This document shows, piece after piece, positions 34,629 to 42,466 of a stretch of DNA of 45,826 bases. Numbering within the stretch: the stretch's first letter is position 1; each line of letters starts with the position of its first letter. The notes under the pieces are model-generated. The model was not told the DNA's origin and ran no database searches. It was given only the letters and a program-made list of their open reading frames with translations. The stretch is from Spartobacteria bacterium (lineage in GTDB: Bacteria > Verrucomicrobiota > Verrucomicrobiia > Chthoniobacterales > UBA10450). The stretch spans positions 1 through 45,826 of the forward strand of contig PNAS01000079.1 in the NCBI GenBank assembly GCA_003169695.1, written 5' to 3'. The translations under genes were made by a program, and so were the position numbers.

Positions 34629-35936
34629 ATGTCATTTCGCGCTCTTAATCTGTCCCCGCAAATTCTCAAAGCCGTGCAAGAAGCCGGCTACACCGAGCCG
34701 ACTCCGATTCAGGTTGCCGCAATTCCGCACATTCTAGCCGGACACGATCTCATCGGCATCGCGCAGACAGGCACGGGAAAGACAGCCGCGTTTGTTCTGC
34801 CCATCCTGACGAAGCTCGCTGCTTCCATCGGCGATGGGCAAAGGCGCGGCACGCGCGCGCTGGTGGTTGCACCGACCCGCGAGCTCGTGGTGCAAATCGA
34901 GGAGAACGTTCGCGCGTATGCGAAACATCTTCCGTTGCGCATGGCCACGGTCTTCGGCGGCGTGAGCGAACGCCCACAGATCGAGGCGTTGCGTTCCGGC
35001 GTTGACCTGGTGGTCGCGACGCCCGGCAGATTGATCGATTTGATGGGACAGCGGTATTGCAATTTTTCCGGCATCGAATTTCTCGTGCTCGACGAAGCGG
35101 ACCGGATGCTGGACATGGGTTTCCTCCCCCCCATCCGGCAGATTGTGAAAGCGCTGCCGAAGAAGCGCCAGACGCTCATGTTCTCCGCATCGCTCTCCCG
35201 GGAAATAGAGAAGTTGACGCATGAGTTCCAACAATCGCCTAAAATTGTCGAGATCGGCCGGCGCGCGAACCCGGCGGACACGGTGACGCAGCTTGCCTAT
35301 GAAGTGCGATCGCATTTGAAGCCCGCGCTTCTGCTTCATTTGCTGGCCGATCCGCAGTTCGACACAGTCCTCGTTTTTACCCGCACGAAGCACGGCGCCG
35401 ACCGCATCGCGCGCCGGCTCGAGAGCAGCGGAATCAAGACGGGAACGATCCATTCGAATCGTTCGCAGAACCAGCGGCTCCGCGCTCTGAAGGATTTTAA
35501 ATCCGGAGCCGTGCAGGTGCTCGTGGCGACCGATATCGCAGCGCGCGGGATCGACGTAGATGGAATCTCGCACGTCGTGAATTACGATTTCCCGATGCAC
35601 TCCGAGGATTACGTCCATCGCATCGGACGCACCGGCCGCGCCCATGCGATCGGCGACGCGATCAGCTTCATTACTCCGGAAGATAACGGAGCGCTGCGCT
35701 CGCTCGAGCGTTTCATCGGGCGGGGCATCGTGCGCAAACGCGCAGAAGGATTCGATTACAATGCGGCCGCGCCACCACGCGAGGAGCGGGGCAGGGGAGA
35801 ACGCCGGTTCTCCCCACCGAAGGTGGAGCCGAAATTGCCTGGCAATTCCCCGCGCAGGAGCGGTGAGGCTCGACGCAACGGACAGCGTCGCAGTTCGGTT
35901 CCCTCGCCACGCCGTTCGTGGGGAAGATCGCGCTAA
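34629..35936 (+). CDS. rhlE: DEAD-box RNA helicase, RhlE-like
   Basis: 435 residues. It unwinds short RNA duplexes using ATP, in ribosome assembly or RNA decay. Motifs in order: Q-motif region GYTEPTPIQ, motif I AQTGTGKT (45-52), Ia PTRELVVQ, GG, TPGR, II DEAD (156-159), III reads SAS (187-189) instead of the usual SAT, IV LVFTRTKHGADR, V ATDIAARGID, VI HRIGRTGRA. A basic low-complexity tail (from about residue 380) is RhlE-like. The tail DNA holds three hairpins (35814-35890). The start ATG 34629 gives the exact family N-terminus. Confidence 0.94.
   Translation: MSFRALNLSPQILKAVQEAGYTEPTPIQVAAIPHILAGHDLIGIAQTGTGKTAAFVLPILTKLAASIGDGQRRGTRALVVAPTRELVVQIEENVRAYAKHLPLRMATVFGGVSERPQIEALRSGVDLVVATPGRLIDLMGQRYCNFSGIEFLVLDEADRMLDMGFLPPIRQIVKALPKKRQTLMFSASLSREIEKLTHEFQQSPKIVEIGRRANPADTVTQLAYEVRSHLKPALLLHLLADPQFDTVLVFTRTKHGADRIARRLESSGIKTGTIHSNRSQNQRLRALKDFKSGAVQVLVATDIAARGIDVDGISHVVNYDFPMHSEDYVHRIGRTGRAHAIGDAISFITPEDNGALRSLERFIGRGIVRKRAEGFDYNAAAPPREERGRGERRFSPPKVEPKLPGNSPRRSGEARRNGQRRSSVPSPRRSWGRSR
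35814..35890. repeat. hairpin-rich segment inside the helicase tail
   Basis: Three inverted repeats in 77 bp: CCACC/GGTGG (35814-35826, loop GAA), AATTGCC/GGCAATT (35833-35847, 1-nt loop) and CGACGC/GCGTCG (35871-35890, 8-nt loop). They encode part of the basic tail. The spacing suggests a repeat unit absorbed into the reading frame rather than a normal tail. Confidence 0.4.
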
Positions 35937-35961
35937 AAGACGCCACTTGGGCTGCCTAGAT

Positions 35962-37005
35962 CTAGGCTGGCCTTCGCGCCCAACGAAGTTTGGCGGCGAC
36001 GGAACGTGGATTCGAATTGCGTTCCACGGCGGTAGGCCGGATGACTTTCGGCGAGATTTCCTCGTAAGCGCCGTCGCGCACACCTGCCTCGAAAGACTTC
36101 TTCACGCGGCGATCTTCCCCGGAATGGAAGGTGAGGATAGCTACGCGTCCGCCAGGATTAAGGCACAAGGGCATATTTCGCAGAAAAGTTTCGAGAGCGG
36201 AGAATTCTTCATTCACCGCGATTCGTAAGGCTTGAAACACGCGACGTACTGAGAGATCCGAATCGCTCTTCTTCGAGCGTGGCAAGGCGGCGCGGATGGC
36301 GGTCGCCAGAGAGGAGGTAGTGGCGAAAACCTTCCCGGCGAGAGCGGCGGCGAACACGCCGGCGTGCGGTTCATCCGCGTTCTCCACGAACAATGCAGCG
36401 AGTGCATCTGAATCGATCGTTTGCAAGAAGACCGAGGCCGGCTGACCACGCTGAGGGTTCAGGCGCATGTCCAGCGGCCCCTCATGCTTCAGGGAAAAGC
36501 CACGCGCCGGGTCGTCAATTTGCATGGAAGAAACACCGAGATCGGCCAGAATGATGTCCGCGCCGTTAACGCCAGCTTGCACCAGAATTTTCGGCAGGCC
36601 GGCAAAGTTGCTGCGATGCGCGGTGAAGATTTCCGAACCGAACCCAAACGCGCGAAGGCGGGCTTCTGCCTTGGGCAGTTCGATGGGATCAGCGTCCAGA
36701 CCGAGCAACTTTCCTCCTGGCTGAAGGCGTGGGAGAATTTCCCGCGCGTGTCCGCCGTAGCCTAGCGTGCAGTCTACGGCGACTTCGCCCGGGTTGGGCG
36801 AAAGGACTTCCAGGATCTCCGCCACCATGATAGGCCGGTGCGTGCCGGCGGGCGTTTTGCCGGACGCCAGAACTTTGGCGACCGTTTCCCCATAACGTTG
36901 CGGATCGCGCTCCTTATACTTCTCCTCGAAACGTTGCGGGTGCTTGCCGCTGTATCGCAGGCGGCGCTTATGCGGCGCCGGAGTTGAGGACGAGCTGTCG
37001 GACAT
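35962..37005 (-). CDS. rsmH: 16S rRNA (cytosine-N4) methyltransferase RsmH
   Basis: SAM-dependent enzyme that methylates N4 of C1402 of 16S rRNA, formerly MraW. 347 residues. Seen: the family start HRPIMVAEILEVL, VAVDCTLGYGGHAREIL (SAM loop), LGLDADPIEL, ILADLGVSSMQIDDPARGFS and, at the C-terminus, VAILTFHSGEDRRVKKSFE with NPRSVAAKLRWARR. An N-terminal extension of about 55 basic residues precedes the domain. It is usually inside the dcw cell-wall cluster with mraZ and ftsL; here it stands alone, converging with the helicase. Confidence 0.95.
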   Translation of the reverse strand: MSDSSSSTPAPHKRRLRYSGKHPQRFEEKYKERDPQRYGETVAKVLASGKTPAGTHRPIMVAEILEVLSPNPGEVAVDCTLGYGGHAREILPRLQPGGKLLGLDADPIELPKAEARLRAFGFGSEIFTAHRSNFAGLPKILVQAGVNGADIILADLGVSSMQIDDPARGFSLKHEGPLDMRLNPQRGQPASVFLQTIDSDALAALFVENADEPHAGVFAAALAGKVFATTSSLATAIRAALPRSKKSDSDLSVRRVFQALRIAVNEEFSALETFLRNMPLCLNPGGRVAILTFHSGEDRRVKKSFEAGVRDGAYEEISPKVIRPTAVERNSNPRSVAAKLRWARRPA

Positions 37006-37254
37006 GCGAAGACAATCGCAAGATTCTCAACTTTAAAAGCTCTGGAACAACATGAAATCTGGATAAGCCGCGCCGGAGTTTAAGGGTGTAGCGGCAACTC
37101 GCCAATTATCGGTGCAGTTTCTTTCCGTGGATGGCGGTATAAGTTCGACGTCCTTTACGCAAACAGCACGATGCGAGGCAGCGATGTTAGCGTCCCCATC
37201 ATTTGACTCACCAAGGCAACCACTCGACCATTCTTCCACCACCAGCAGCTGCCA

Positions 37255-37620
37255 ATGACTATCCCTACGGAGCCAATCGGCAGCATCCCCAGACCCCTCG
37301 CACTCATCGAGGCCATCAAGATTACGGGGAGCCTGGACCCGGCTTTGGACCCGCTTTTTGATGAGGCGATCCGAGACACTATTGACCGCTTCGAGGCCAC
37401 GGGATCTCCTGTGATCACAGACGGAGAGCAAAGGAAGTATCACAACTTCGGAACGTATTGCGTCGATGGTCTTCCGAACATCGCGCCCGATGGCTTTAAG
37501 CTTCCTTTCATTGCTCACACGTGCCAATGGCCCCGGCTTACGGCCGGTCCTTTTCGTTACCTCATGCGCGCGGACAGTTTCATTGACGTGGCCAAACGCT
37601 ATGCGCACGTCTGCGCTTAG
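37255..37620 (+). pseudogene. N-terminal fragment of MetE-like methyltransferase
   Basis: 121 residues that look like the start of a cobalamin-independent methionine synthase-like protein (UROD/MetE superfamily; normal length about 340-370). Key segments: PTEPIGSIPRPLALIEA, DPALDPLFDEAIRDTI, SPVITDGEQRKYHNF, and GPFRYLMRADSFIDVAKRYA. The frame ends abruptly at about residue 120, where the next bases match a receiver domain in another frame. The zinc-binding His/Cys/Glu of the C-terminal half are missing, so it cannot be active. It is called a pseudogene truncated by deletion. Confidence 0.75.
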
Positions 37621-37738
37621 TGGCTTCGGGATGGAGGAAGATGTTCGCCGCAGCCTGGAAGCCGGCTTCGATTATCATATGACCAAACCCGTAGAATTCC
37701 ACGAGCTGAGATCGCTCCTGCAAAAGATCGCATCGTAA
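37608..37738 (+). pseudogene. C-terminal fragment of CheY-like receiver domain
   Basis: The frame running to the stop at 37738 reads ALSGFGMEEDVRRSLEAGFD followed by YHMTKPVEFHELRSLLQKIA, the last third of a response regulator receiver domain, with the conserved K of the MTKPV motif and the S/T-like position in LSGFG. The phosphorylated Asp and start are gone. Upstream of about 37608 this frame runs antiparallel to sense through the MetE fragment. It is a remnant joined to the fragment before it by a deletion. Confidence 0.7.
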
Positions 37739-37781
37739 TTCAAGCACCGTTGAGCGACGTTGCCGATCAGTCCGTTAATTC

Positions 37782-38309
37782 ATGCCGAAATATCTTGTCG
37801 TCAGTACGAGCGGTAATCCCGACAGCAACAGCCGGAGAATGGGCCGGATTGCTTTTGGCCATCTACAAAAGGCGAAGGTGAACTGTGAATGGCTCGACAT
37901 CAGCGAGCTCGGTTTGCCGCTGTGCGATGCGGACACGTGCTATACGCAGCCGGCGGCCCAGAAACTCAACGCGTCTATCGAGGCGGCGGACGCGATTCTC
38001 GTTGCGACGCCGGTCTATAACTACGACGTGAGCGCGGCGACCAAGAACATGGTCGAACTGACGGGCAGTGCGTGGGAGGACAAGATTGTCGGTTTTCTAT
38101 GCGCGGCGGGAGGCATGAACAGCTACATGTCGGTCATGGCCTTCGCGAACAGCCTGATGCTCGATTTTCGTTGCGTGATCCTTCCGCGTTTCGTCTATGG
38201 GACAAGCGATGCGTTCGATGACGATAAGTTGAAAGACAAGAAGGTCGCCCAGCGTATCGAAGAAGTTGCCGCCGAGCTGATTCGTTTCGCGCAGGCATTG
38301 CGCGGTTGA
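37782..38309 (+). CDS. NADPH-dependent FMN reductase-like flavoprotein
   Basis: 175-residue flavodoxin-like fold. The N-terminus YLVVSTSGNPDSNSRRMGR is the FMN phosphate loop; ILVATPVYNYDVSAATKNMVEL is the second conserved strand-loop of the NADPH-FMN reductase family (SsuE/ArsH relatives). It probably reduces free flavin or quinone with NADPH. ATG 37782 is the only good start. It lies just downstream of the decayed MetE/receiver locus and is followed by hairpins at 38320-38384. Confidence 0.88.
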   Translation: MPKYLVVSTSGNPDSNSRRMGRIAFGHLQKAKVNCEWLDISELGLPLCDADTCYTQPAAQKLNASIEAADAILVATPVYNYDVSAATKNMVELTGSAWEDKIVGFLCAAGGMNSYMSVMAFANSLMLDFRCVILPRFVYGTSDAFDDDKLKDKKVAQRIEEVAAELIRFAQALRG

Positions 38310-38319
38310 TCGTTTCTGT

Positions 38320-38342
38320 CGCTTCGCAAAATGCGCGAAGCG
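38320..38342 (+). terminator. hairpin after FMN reductase gene
   Basis: Stem CGCTTCGC (38320-38327) / GCGAAGCG (38335-38342) with a 7-nt loop, 10 nt after the stop codon. No T-run follows, so termination is only plausible. Confidence 0.4.
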
Positions 38343-38365
38343 TCGGCGCAAATAATGCTGCAATA

Positions 38366-38399
38366 AGAAGCCCGCAGGGCTTCTCCGAGCTTCTCCGAG
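38366..38399 (+). terminator. second hairpin with tandem 10-bp repeat
   Basis: Stem AGAAGCCC (38366-38373) / GGGCTTCT (38377-38384) with a 3-nt loop. Overlapping its right arm, CTTCTCCGAG occurs twice in tandem (38380-38389 and 38390-38399), ending 9 nt before the ATG of the next gene. It may terminate the reductase transcript or lie in the leader of the secreted protein. Confidence 0.4.
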
Positions 38400-38408
38400 A
38401 AAATTATC

Positions 38409-40553
38409 ATGGAGAACAAAACCAAGCCGTTTAGCAATGCCGTCTGGCGCGGCGCCCTCGCGATCTTGCTAACCTCAACGCTCGCCTTCACGACTCTCGC
38501 CGACCGCATTAATCAGGAAGGGCGAATTCTCGGACCGGCGCCTGTCGTGACGACGCCGACGTTGTTCAACACGCCGGCAGCAGACGCGATCGTTTCGGCG
38601 ATGCAAGTCATGCCGCGCGACAGCGCTTGGAATGAGGATATTTCGCAGCGACCTCTGCTCTCCAATTCGAGCGCGATGATTTCGCAAATCATCAGCGACC
38701 TGGGAACGAGCCGGCGAACCTTGCGGCCGTTTTACGAGATGAATTACGTGCTCGTCCCGGACGATCAGCCGCGAATCACGATCCCGTTTTTCAACTACCC
38801 CGACGAATCCGACCTCGACGGCGGCACATTTCCGAACGGCAATTATCCCATCCCTCCGAACCTTCCGATCGAAACATGGCCGAAGGACACGGGCGATCTC
38901 ACACTTCAGCAGTGGCAACAGGACGTGAACAACACGGGTGGAGATCGGCACGCGATCATCGTCGCGCCGGGCCTTGGGTCAATTTGGGAGACGTGGCTTA
39001 CGAAGCTCACCCAAAGCGGATGGCAGGCATCGAACGGCGCAAAGTTCGACCTCAATGCGAACACGTTGCGTCCAGCCGGCTGGACGTCGGGTGATGCCGC
39101 GGGTCTGCCGATGTTTCCGGCACTCGTTCGATATGATGAATGTCAGCGCGGCATGGTCGAGCACGCCGTGCGGTTGGTCGTCGCGAAAACCCGGCGCGAA
39201 TACATTTATCCAGCGCAGCACTATGCGTCGTCGATTCCCGCCACATCGGTCGATTATCCGGCGATGGGTCAGCGCTTGCGGCTCAAAGCGGACTTTGTGA
39301 TTCCGCAAACCTGGACGATCGAAGAAAGAGCGGTGCTCCTAGCACTCAAGAAATACGGCGCGATGGTCGCCGATAACGGCAACTTCTTTTCGATCTCGGT
39401 TTGTCCCGATGATCGCTTTGCCTCGAATGCGTTCGATCATCTTTCGACGATCACGATTGATAACTTCGACGTAATCGCAACGACCGGCCCGACTGAGGGC
39501 CCGCGCTCCCCTGGCGCGCCGGCGGTTGATGCGGGACCAGATCAATTCATTGAGCTTCCGATGAACGCGACGCTGAATGGAGTCGTGAGTGCGCCGCTGG
39601 GAAATGCGGCGATTCAATGGCGACTCTATTCAGGGCCGGCGGCGGTTGCGTTTGCAGATTCGAATCACGCCACGACAACGGTGAGCTTCACACAGGTCGG
39701 GGCTTACACACTGTTGCTGAGCGCGAATGACGGCGTGCACACTATCGCCTACGACGCGCTGGTCGTTCACGTCACCGGCCACGCCAGCATGGGGAACATT
39801 TCCACCCGCGCGGATGTGCTTAGTGGTCAGAGCGTTTCGATCGGAGGGTTCATCATCGCGGGTACCGCCGCGAAGAGCGTGATCGTCCGTGCGATGGGAC
39901 CATCACTAGCCGAGGCCGGCGTGCAGGGTTCGCTCGCTGACCCGACGCTGGAGCTGCGCGATTCCAGCGGAAACCTGCTTCAAGCCAACGACAACTGGAA
40001 AGAGACGCAGGAACAGGCCATCCGCGACACCATGCTGGCACCGTCCAATGATTTGGAATCGGCCATCGTCAGGTCCCTCCAGCCGGGCGCATATACCGCG
40101 ATGGTAAGTGGCAAGAACAACACGACCGGCATTGGTCTTGTTGAGATTTACGATTTGCAGCGAGCGCCGGCGTCGAAGCTGGCAAACATCAGCACCCGAG
40201 GATCGGTTGGCACCGGCGAGAACGTAATGATCGGCGGATTGATTCTCCTTGGACCCGATCCCGCTAGAATCCTCTTTCGTGCGATCGGGCCGTCATTGGT
40301 TGGAGCAGGCATTCAGGCGGTCCTCGCCGATCCGCAATTGGACTTGTTTGACGCGCAGGGAACGAGAATCGCAACGAACAACAATTGGAAGGACTCGCAG
40401 CAAGCAGCTATCCAAAGCACAGGCGCCGCTCCAACCGATGACGCGGAATCAGCGATTCTCGCGGACCTTAACCCCGGGAGCTACACGGCGGTTGTGAGTG
40501 GCGTGAATGGCGGGACGGGCACCGCTCTGATCGAAGCGTATTATCTTCAGTGA
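38409..40553 (+). CDS. large secreted protein with PKD-like domain and two C-terminal repeats
   Basis: 714 residues. Signal peptide in the first about 32 residues (GALAILLTSTLAFTTLA). Residues about 60-360 form an N-terminal domain rich in Trp and Pro with SAWNEDISQRPL, HAIIVAPGLGSIWETW and LVVAKTRREYIYPAQHYASS, which I do not recognise. Residues about 375-455 look like a PKD/Ig-type beta domain (DAGPDQFIELPMNATLNG ... GAYTLLLSANDG). Two about 125-residue repeats follow, starting NISTR at residues 463 and 593, each with IRAMGPSL-like, LADP, DNWK and ESAI segments. They probably anchor or display the protein on the surface. Repeat spacing is 130 residues. Confidence 0.8.
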   Translation: MENKTKPFSNAVWRGALAILLTSTLAFTTLADRINQEGRILGPAPVVTTPTLFNTPAADAIVSAMQVMPRDSAWNEDISQRPLLSNSSAMISQIISDLGTSRRTLRPFYEMNYVLVPDDQPRITIPFFNYPDESDLDGGTFPNGNYPIPPNLPIETWPKDTGDLTLQQWQQDVNNTGGDRHAIIVAPGLGSIWETWLTKLTQSGWQASNGAKFDLNANTLRPAGWTSGDAAGLPMFPALVRYDECQRGMVEHAVRLVVAKTRREYIYPAQHYASSIPATSVDYPAMGQRLRLKADFVIPQTWTIEERAVLLALKKYGAMVADNGNFFSISVCPDDRFASNAFDHLSTITIDNFDVIATTGPTEGPRSPGAPAVDAGPDQFIELPMNATLNGVVSAPLGNAAIQWRLYSGPAAVAFADSNHATTTVSFTQVGAYTLLLSANDGVHTIAYDALVVHVTGHASMGNISTRADVLSGQSVSIGGFIIAGTAAKSVIVRAMGPSLAEAGVQGSLADPTLELRDSSGNLLQANDNWKETQEQAIRDTMLAPSNDLESAIVRSLQPGAYTAMVSGKNNTTGIGLVEIYDLQRAPASKLANISTRGSVGTGENVMIGGLILLGPDPARILFRAIGPSLVGAGIQAVLADPQLDLFDAQGTRIATNNNWKDSQQAAIQSTGAAPTDDAESAILADLNPGSYTAVVSGVNGGTGTALIEAYYLQ

Positions 40554-40616
40554 CGGAACCGGCTGGGTATTCCTTCGGGGTTGGCGCTTCGCCAGCGTTC
40601 CATTAACCTCGGCGGA

Positions 40617-41510
40617 ATGGAGAATTCAAAGGCGCGAGTTTGGAAAAAAATAGCGTTGTTTTATACGCTCACGTTGTGCTTCAGCGGCGTGTTCGATGCG
40701 TTCGTTCTGCACGCGGGGAAAATGGATACGGGCAATCTGCTTTATGTCACTGGCTCAATGTGGAGTCCTGCGCTCGCAGCTTTTGCGACGAAGGCGATCT
40801 TCGGCGAGAAGATTCGCGATCTGCCTTGGAGTTGGGGTGCGGTTCGGTATCCCTGGCTGGGCTACCTCATCCCGATTGCTTACACACTGCCAGTGTATCT
40901 GGTTGTTTGGTTCGGCGGGTTCGGTGGATTCGCTGACGCAGATTTCGTTAAGCGGATGGCCGAGCAATTCGGCTGGTCGAACTTTCCCCCAGGACTCACC
41001 CTCATCCTCTTCGTTTTGCTAACGGCAACGCTGGGACTTGTGGGCAAGACGTCACGCGCTCTCGGCGAAGAGATAGGCTGGCGCGGTTTTCTTGTGCCGG
41101 AGCTCGCGAAGGTGGTTGGTTTTTCTGGAGTAGGAATCATCAGCGGTTTGATGTGGGCTGTTTACCACTTTCCGGCCCTGCTCTTTGCCGACTACAACGC
41201 AGGCACCCCCGCGTGGTATGGCCTGACTTGCTTTACGATCATGGTGGTAGCCGACAGCTTCATCCTTGCCTGGTTGACCTTGCGATCCGGGAGTCTTTGG
41301 CCGGCGGCAATTCTCCACGGCAGTCATAACCTTTTCATTCAGTCGATTTTCACGCCGCTCACGCGAGACACCGGTCCGACCAAGTACATCATCGACGAGT
41401 TCGGGATAGGACTCGTTGTTACCATCACGATTGCTGCGATCGTGCTCTGCCGAAAATTCCGCTCCTGTCCGCCGCCTACTTTCCAAGGAGAATCAGGATG
41501 CCGGCGATGA
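40617..41510 (+). CDS. CPBP family intramembrane protease
   Basis: 297-residue polytopic membrane protein with the CAAX protease/bacteriocin-processing (CPBP, ABI) active-site motifs: E151-E152-x3-R156 in GEEIGWRGF, a second-motif His in WAVYHFPALLF, and HGSHNLFIQSIF. Such enzymes cut within membranes; the bacterial roles are mostly unknown. ATG 40617 is preferred over the upstream in-frame start at 40581. The last 20 residues (CPPPTFQGESGCRR) look poorly conserved and overlap a small antisense gene by 35 bp. Confidence 0.88.
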   Translation: MENSKARVWKKIALFYTLTLCFSGVFDAFVLHAGKMDTGNLLYVTGSMWSPALAAFATKAIFGEKIRDLPWSWGAVRYPWLGYLIPIAYTLPVYLVVWFGGFGGFADADFVKRMAEQFGWSNFPPGLTLILFVLLTATLGLVGKTSRALGEEIGWRGFLVPELAKVVGFSGVGIISGLMWAVYHFPALLFADYNAGTPAWYGLTCFTIMVVADSFILAWLTLRSGSLWPAAILHGSHNLFIQSIFTPLTRDTGPTKYIIDEFGIGLVVTITIAAIVLCRKFRSCPPPTFQGESGCRR

Positions 41511-41628
41511 GTGCCAGGATGGGAAGCAGTATGCCGGCGGCGCCAAGACTCACGCCGAAGATGCCGATGATTCCGACGAGAATGAGATAAATGGCAAGCA
41601 GGAGCATCCCGATGTTTTTGGTGATCAT
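41476..41628 (-). CDS. small two-helix membrane protein (50 aa)
   Basis: 50 residues from ATG 41628 to TAG 41476. Two hydrophobic helices are separated by a short glycine-containing turn: MITKNIGMLLLAIYLILVG, then IIGIFGVSLGAAGILLPILA and LIAGILILLGK. The perfect amphiphile-free pattern with Met-Lys start and Lys end is like other tiny bacterial membrane proteins I associate with Verrucomicrobia, and coding-type third positions support it. It is convergent with, and overlaps, the CPBP gene end. Function unknown. Confidence 0.65.
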   Translation of the reverse strand: MITKNIGMLLLAIYLILVGIIGIFGVSLGAAGILLPILALIAGILILLGK

Positions 41629-41752
41629 GGAGGCGATCTTGAACGGATGAATTTGATTGTCACGCGCAAAGGTTGTCCACGAAGTACGCGAAAGGACCTG
41701 GTGAACCTTGGTGGACGTTGTGCCGGGAATCGGAAGGACGCATAATCAGGTC

Positions 41753-42466
41753 ATGAACATTTGGGTCGGCACGTCGGGGTTTCAGTACTCTGAGTGGAAG
41801 GGGACATTCTACCCGGAGGATTTGTCCACGGCGAAGATGTTGCCGTTTTACGCCGAGCGGTTATCGACGACCGAGATCAATTACACTTTTCGGAGGATTC
41901 CGAGCGCGAAGACCATTCAAGGCTGGTGGGATGCAACGCCGGAGCGTTTCAAATTCAGCCTGAAAGCGCCGCAGAAAGTCACGCATTTCGCGAAGCTGCG
42001 GAATTGCGGCGACACATTGCGTTACTTCTATCAGGTTATCTCGGATTTGGAGGCGAAGCTGGGCGTGGTGCTCTTTCAATTGCCGCCTGCATTTAAGAAA
42101 GACGCATCACTTCTTGCGGCATTTCTCGACGACGTTCCGCCTGGAATGCGCACGGCCTTCGAATTCCGACACGCTTCCTGGTTCGATGACGAAATCTTCG
42201 CGCTCCTGAAGAACAAGAACATTGCGCTCTGTATCGCTGACAGTGAAAAGCTCGCCACGCCGATTGTCGCGACGGCAAATTACGGCTACCTGCGCTTGCG
42301 ACGCGAGGACTACCAGGCTGCGGACGTTGTTCGATGGGCGGAAACGGTCAGGGCGCAGAAAGACAACTGGTCAGATGCTTTCATCTATTTCAAGCATGAG
42401 GAAAGTGGGATCGGCCCGAAGCTTGCGACGCAACTCCTCGAGCTTCTCGGAGAGCCTGGCGCCTAG
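41753..42466 (+). CDS. DUF72 family protein
   Basis: 237 residues, close to the family norm. DUF72 proteins form TIM-barrel-like folds of unknown biochemistry. Diagnostic pieces: IWVGTSGFQYSEWKGTFYP at the start, TTEINYTFRRIPSAKT, KFSLKAPQKVTH, LGVVLFQLPPAF and TAFEFRHASWFDDE. ATG 41753 gives the exact family N-terminus (MNIWVGTSG); the frame is open to 41708. Its last 4 bp overlap the 3-prime end of ku on the other strand. Confidence 0.93.
   Translation: MNIWVGTSGFQYSEWKGTFYPEDLSTAKMLPFYAERLSTTEINYTFRRIPSAKTIQGWWDATPERFKFSLKAPQKVTHFAKLRNCGDTLRYFYQVISDLEAKLGVVLFQLPPAFKKDASLLAAFLDDVPPGMRTAFEFRHASWFDDEIFALLKNKNIALCIADSEKLATPIVATANYGYLRLRREDYQAADVVRWAETVRAQKDNWSDAFIYFKHEESGIGPKLATQLLELLGEPGA

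Noticed and set aside
34734..36083. Long antisense frame of 449 codons opposite the helicase
   Set aside because: It is the mirror of a strongly conserved DEAD-box gene and the translation is Arg/His-rich with no domain; a GC-rich codon shadow.
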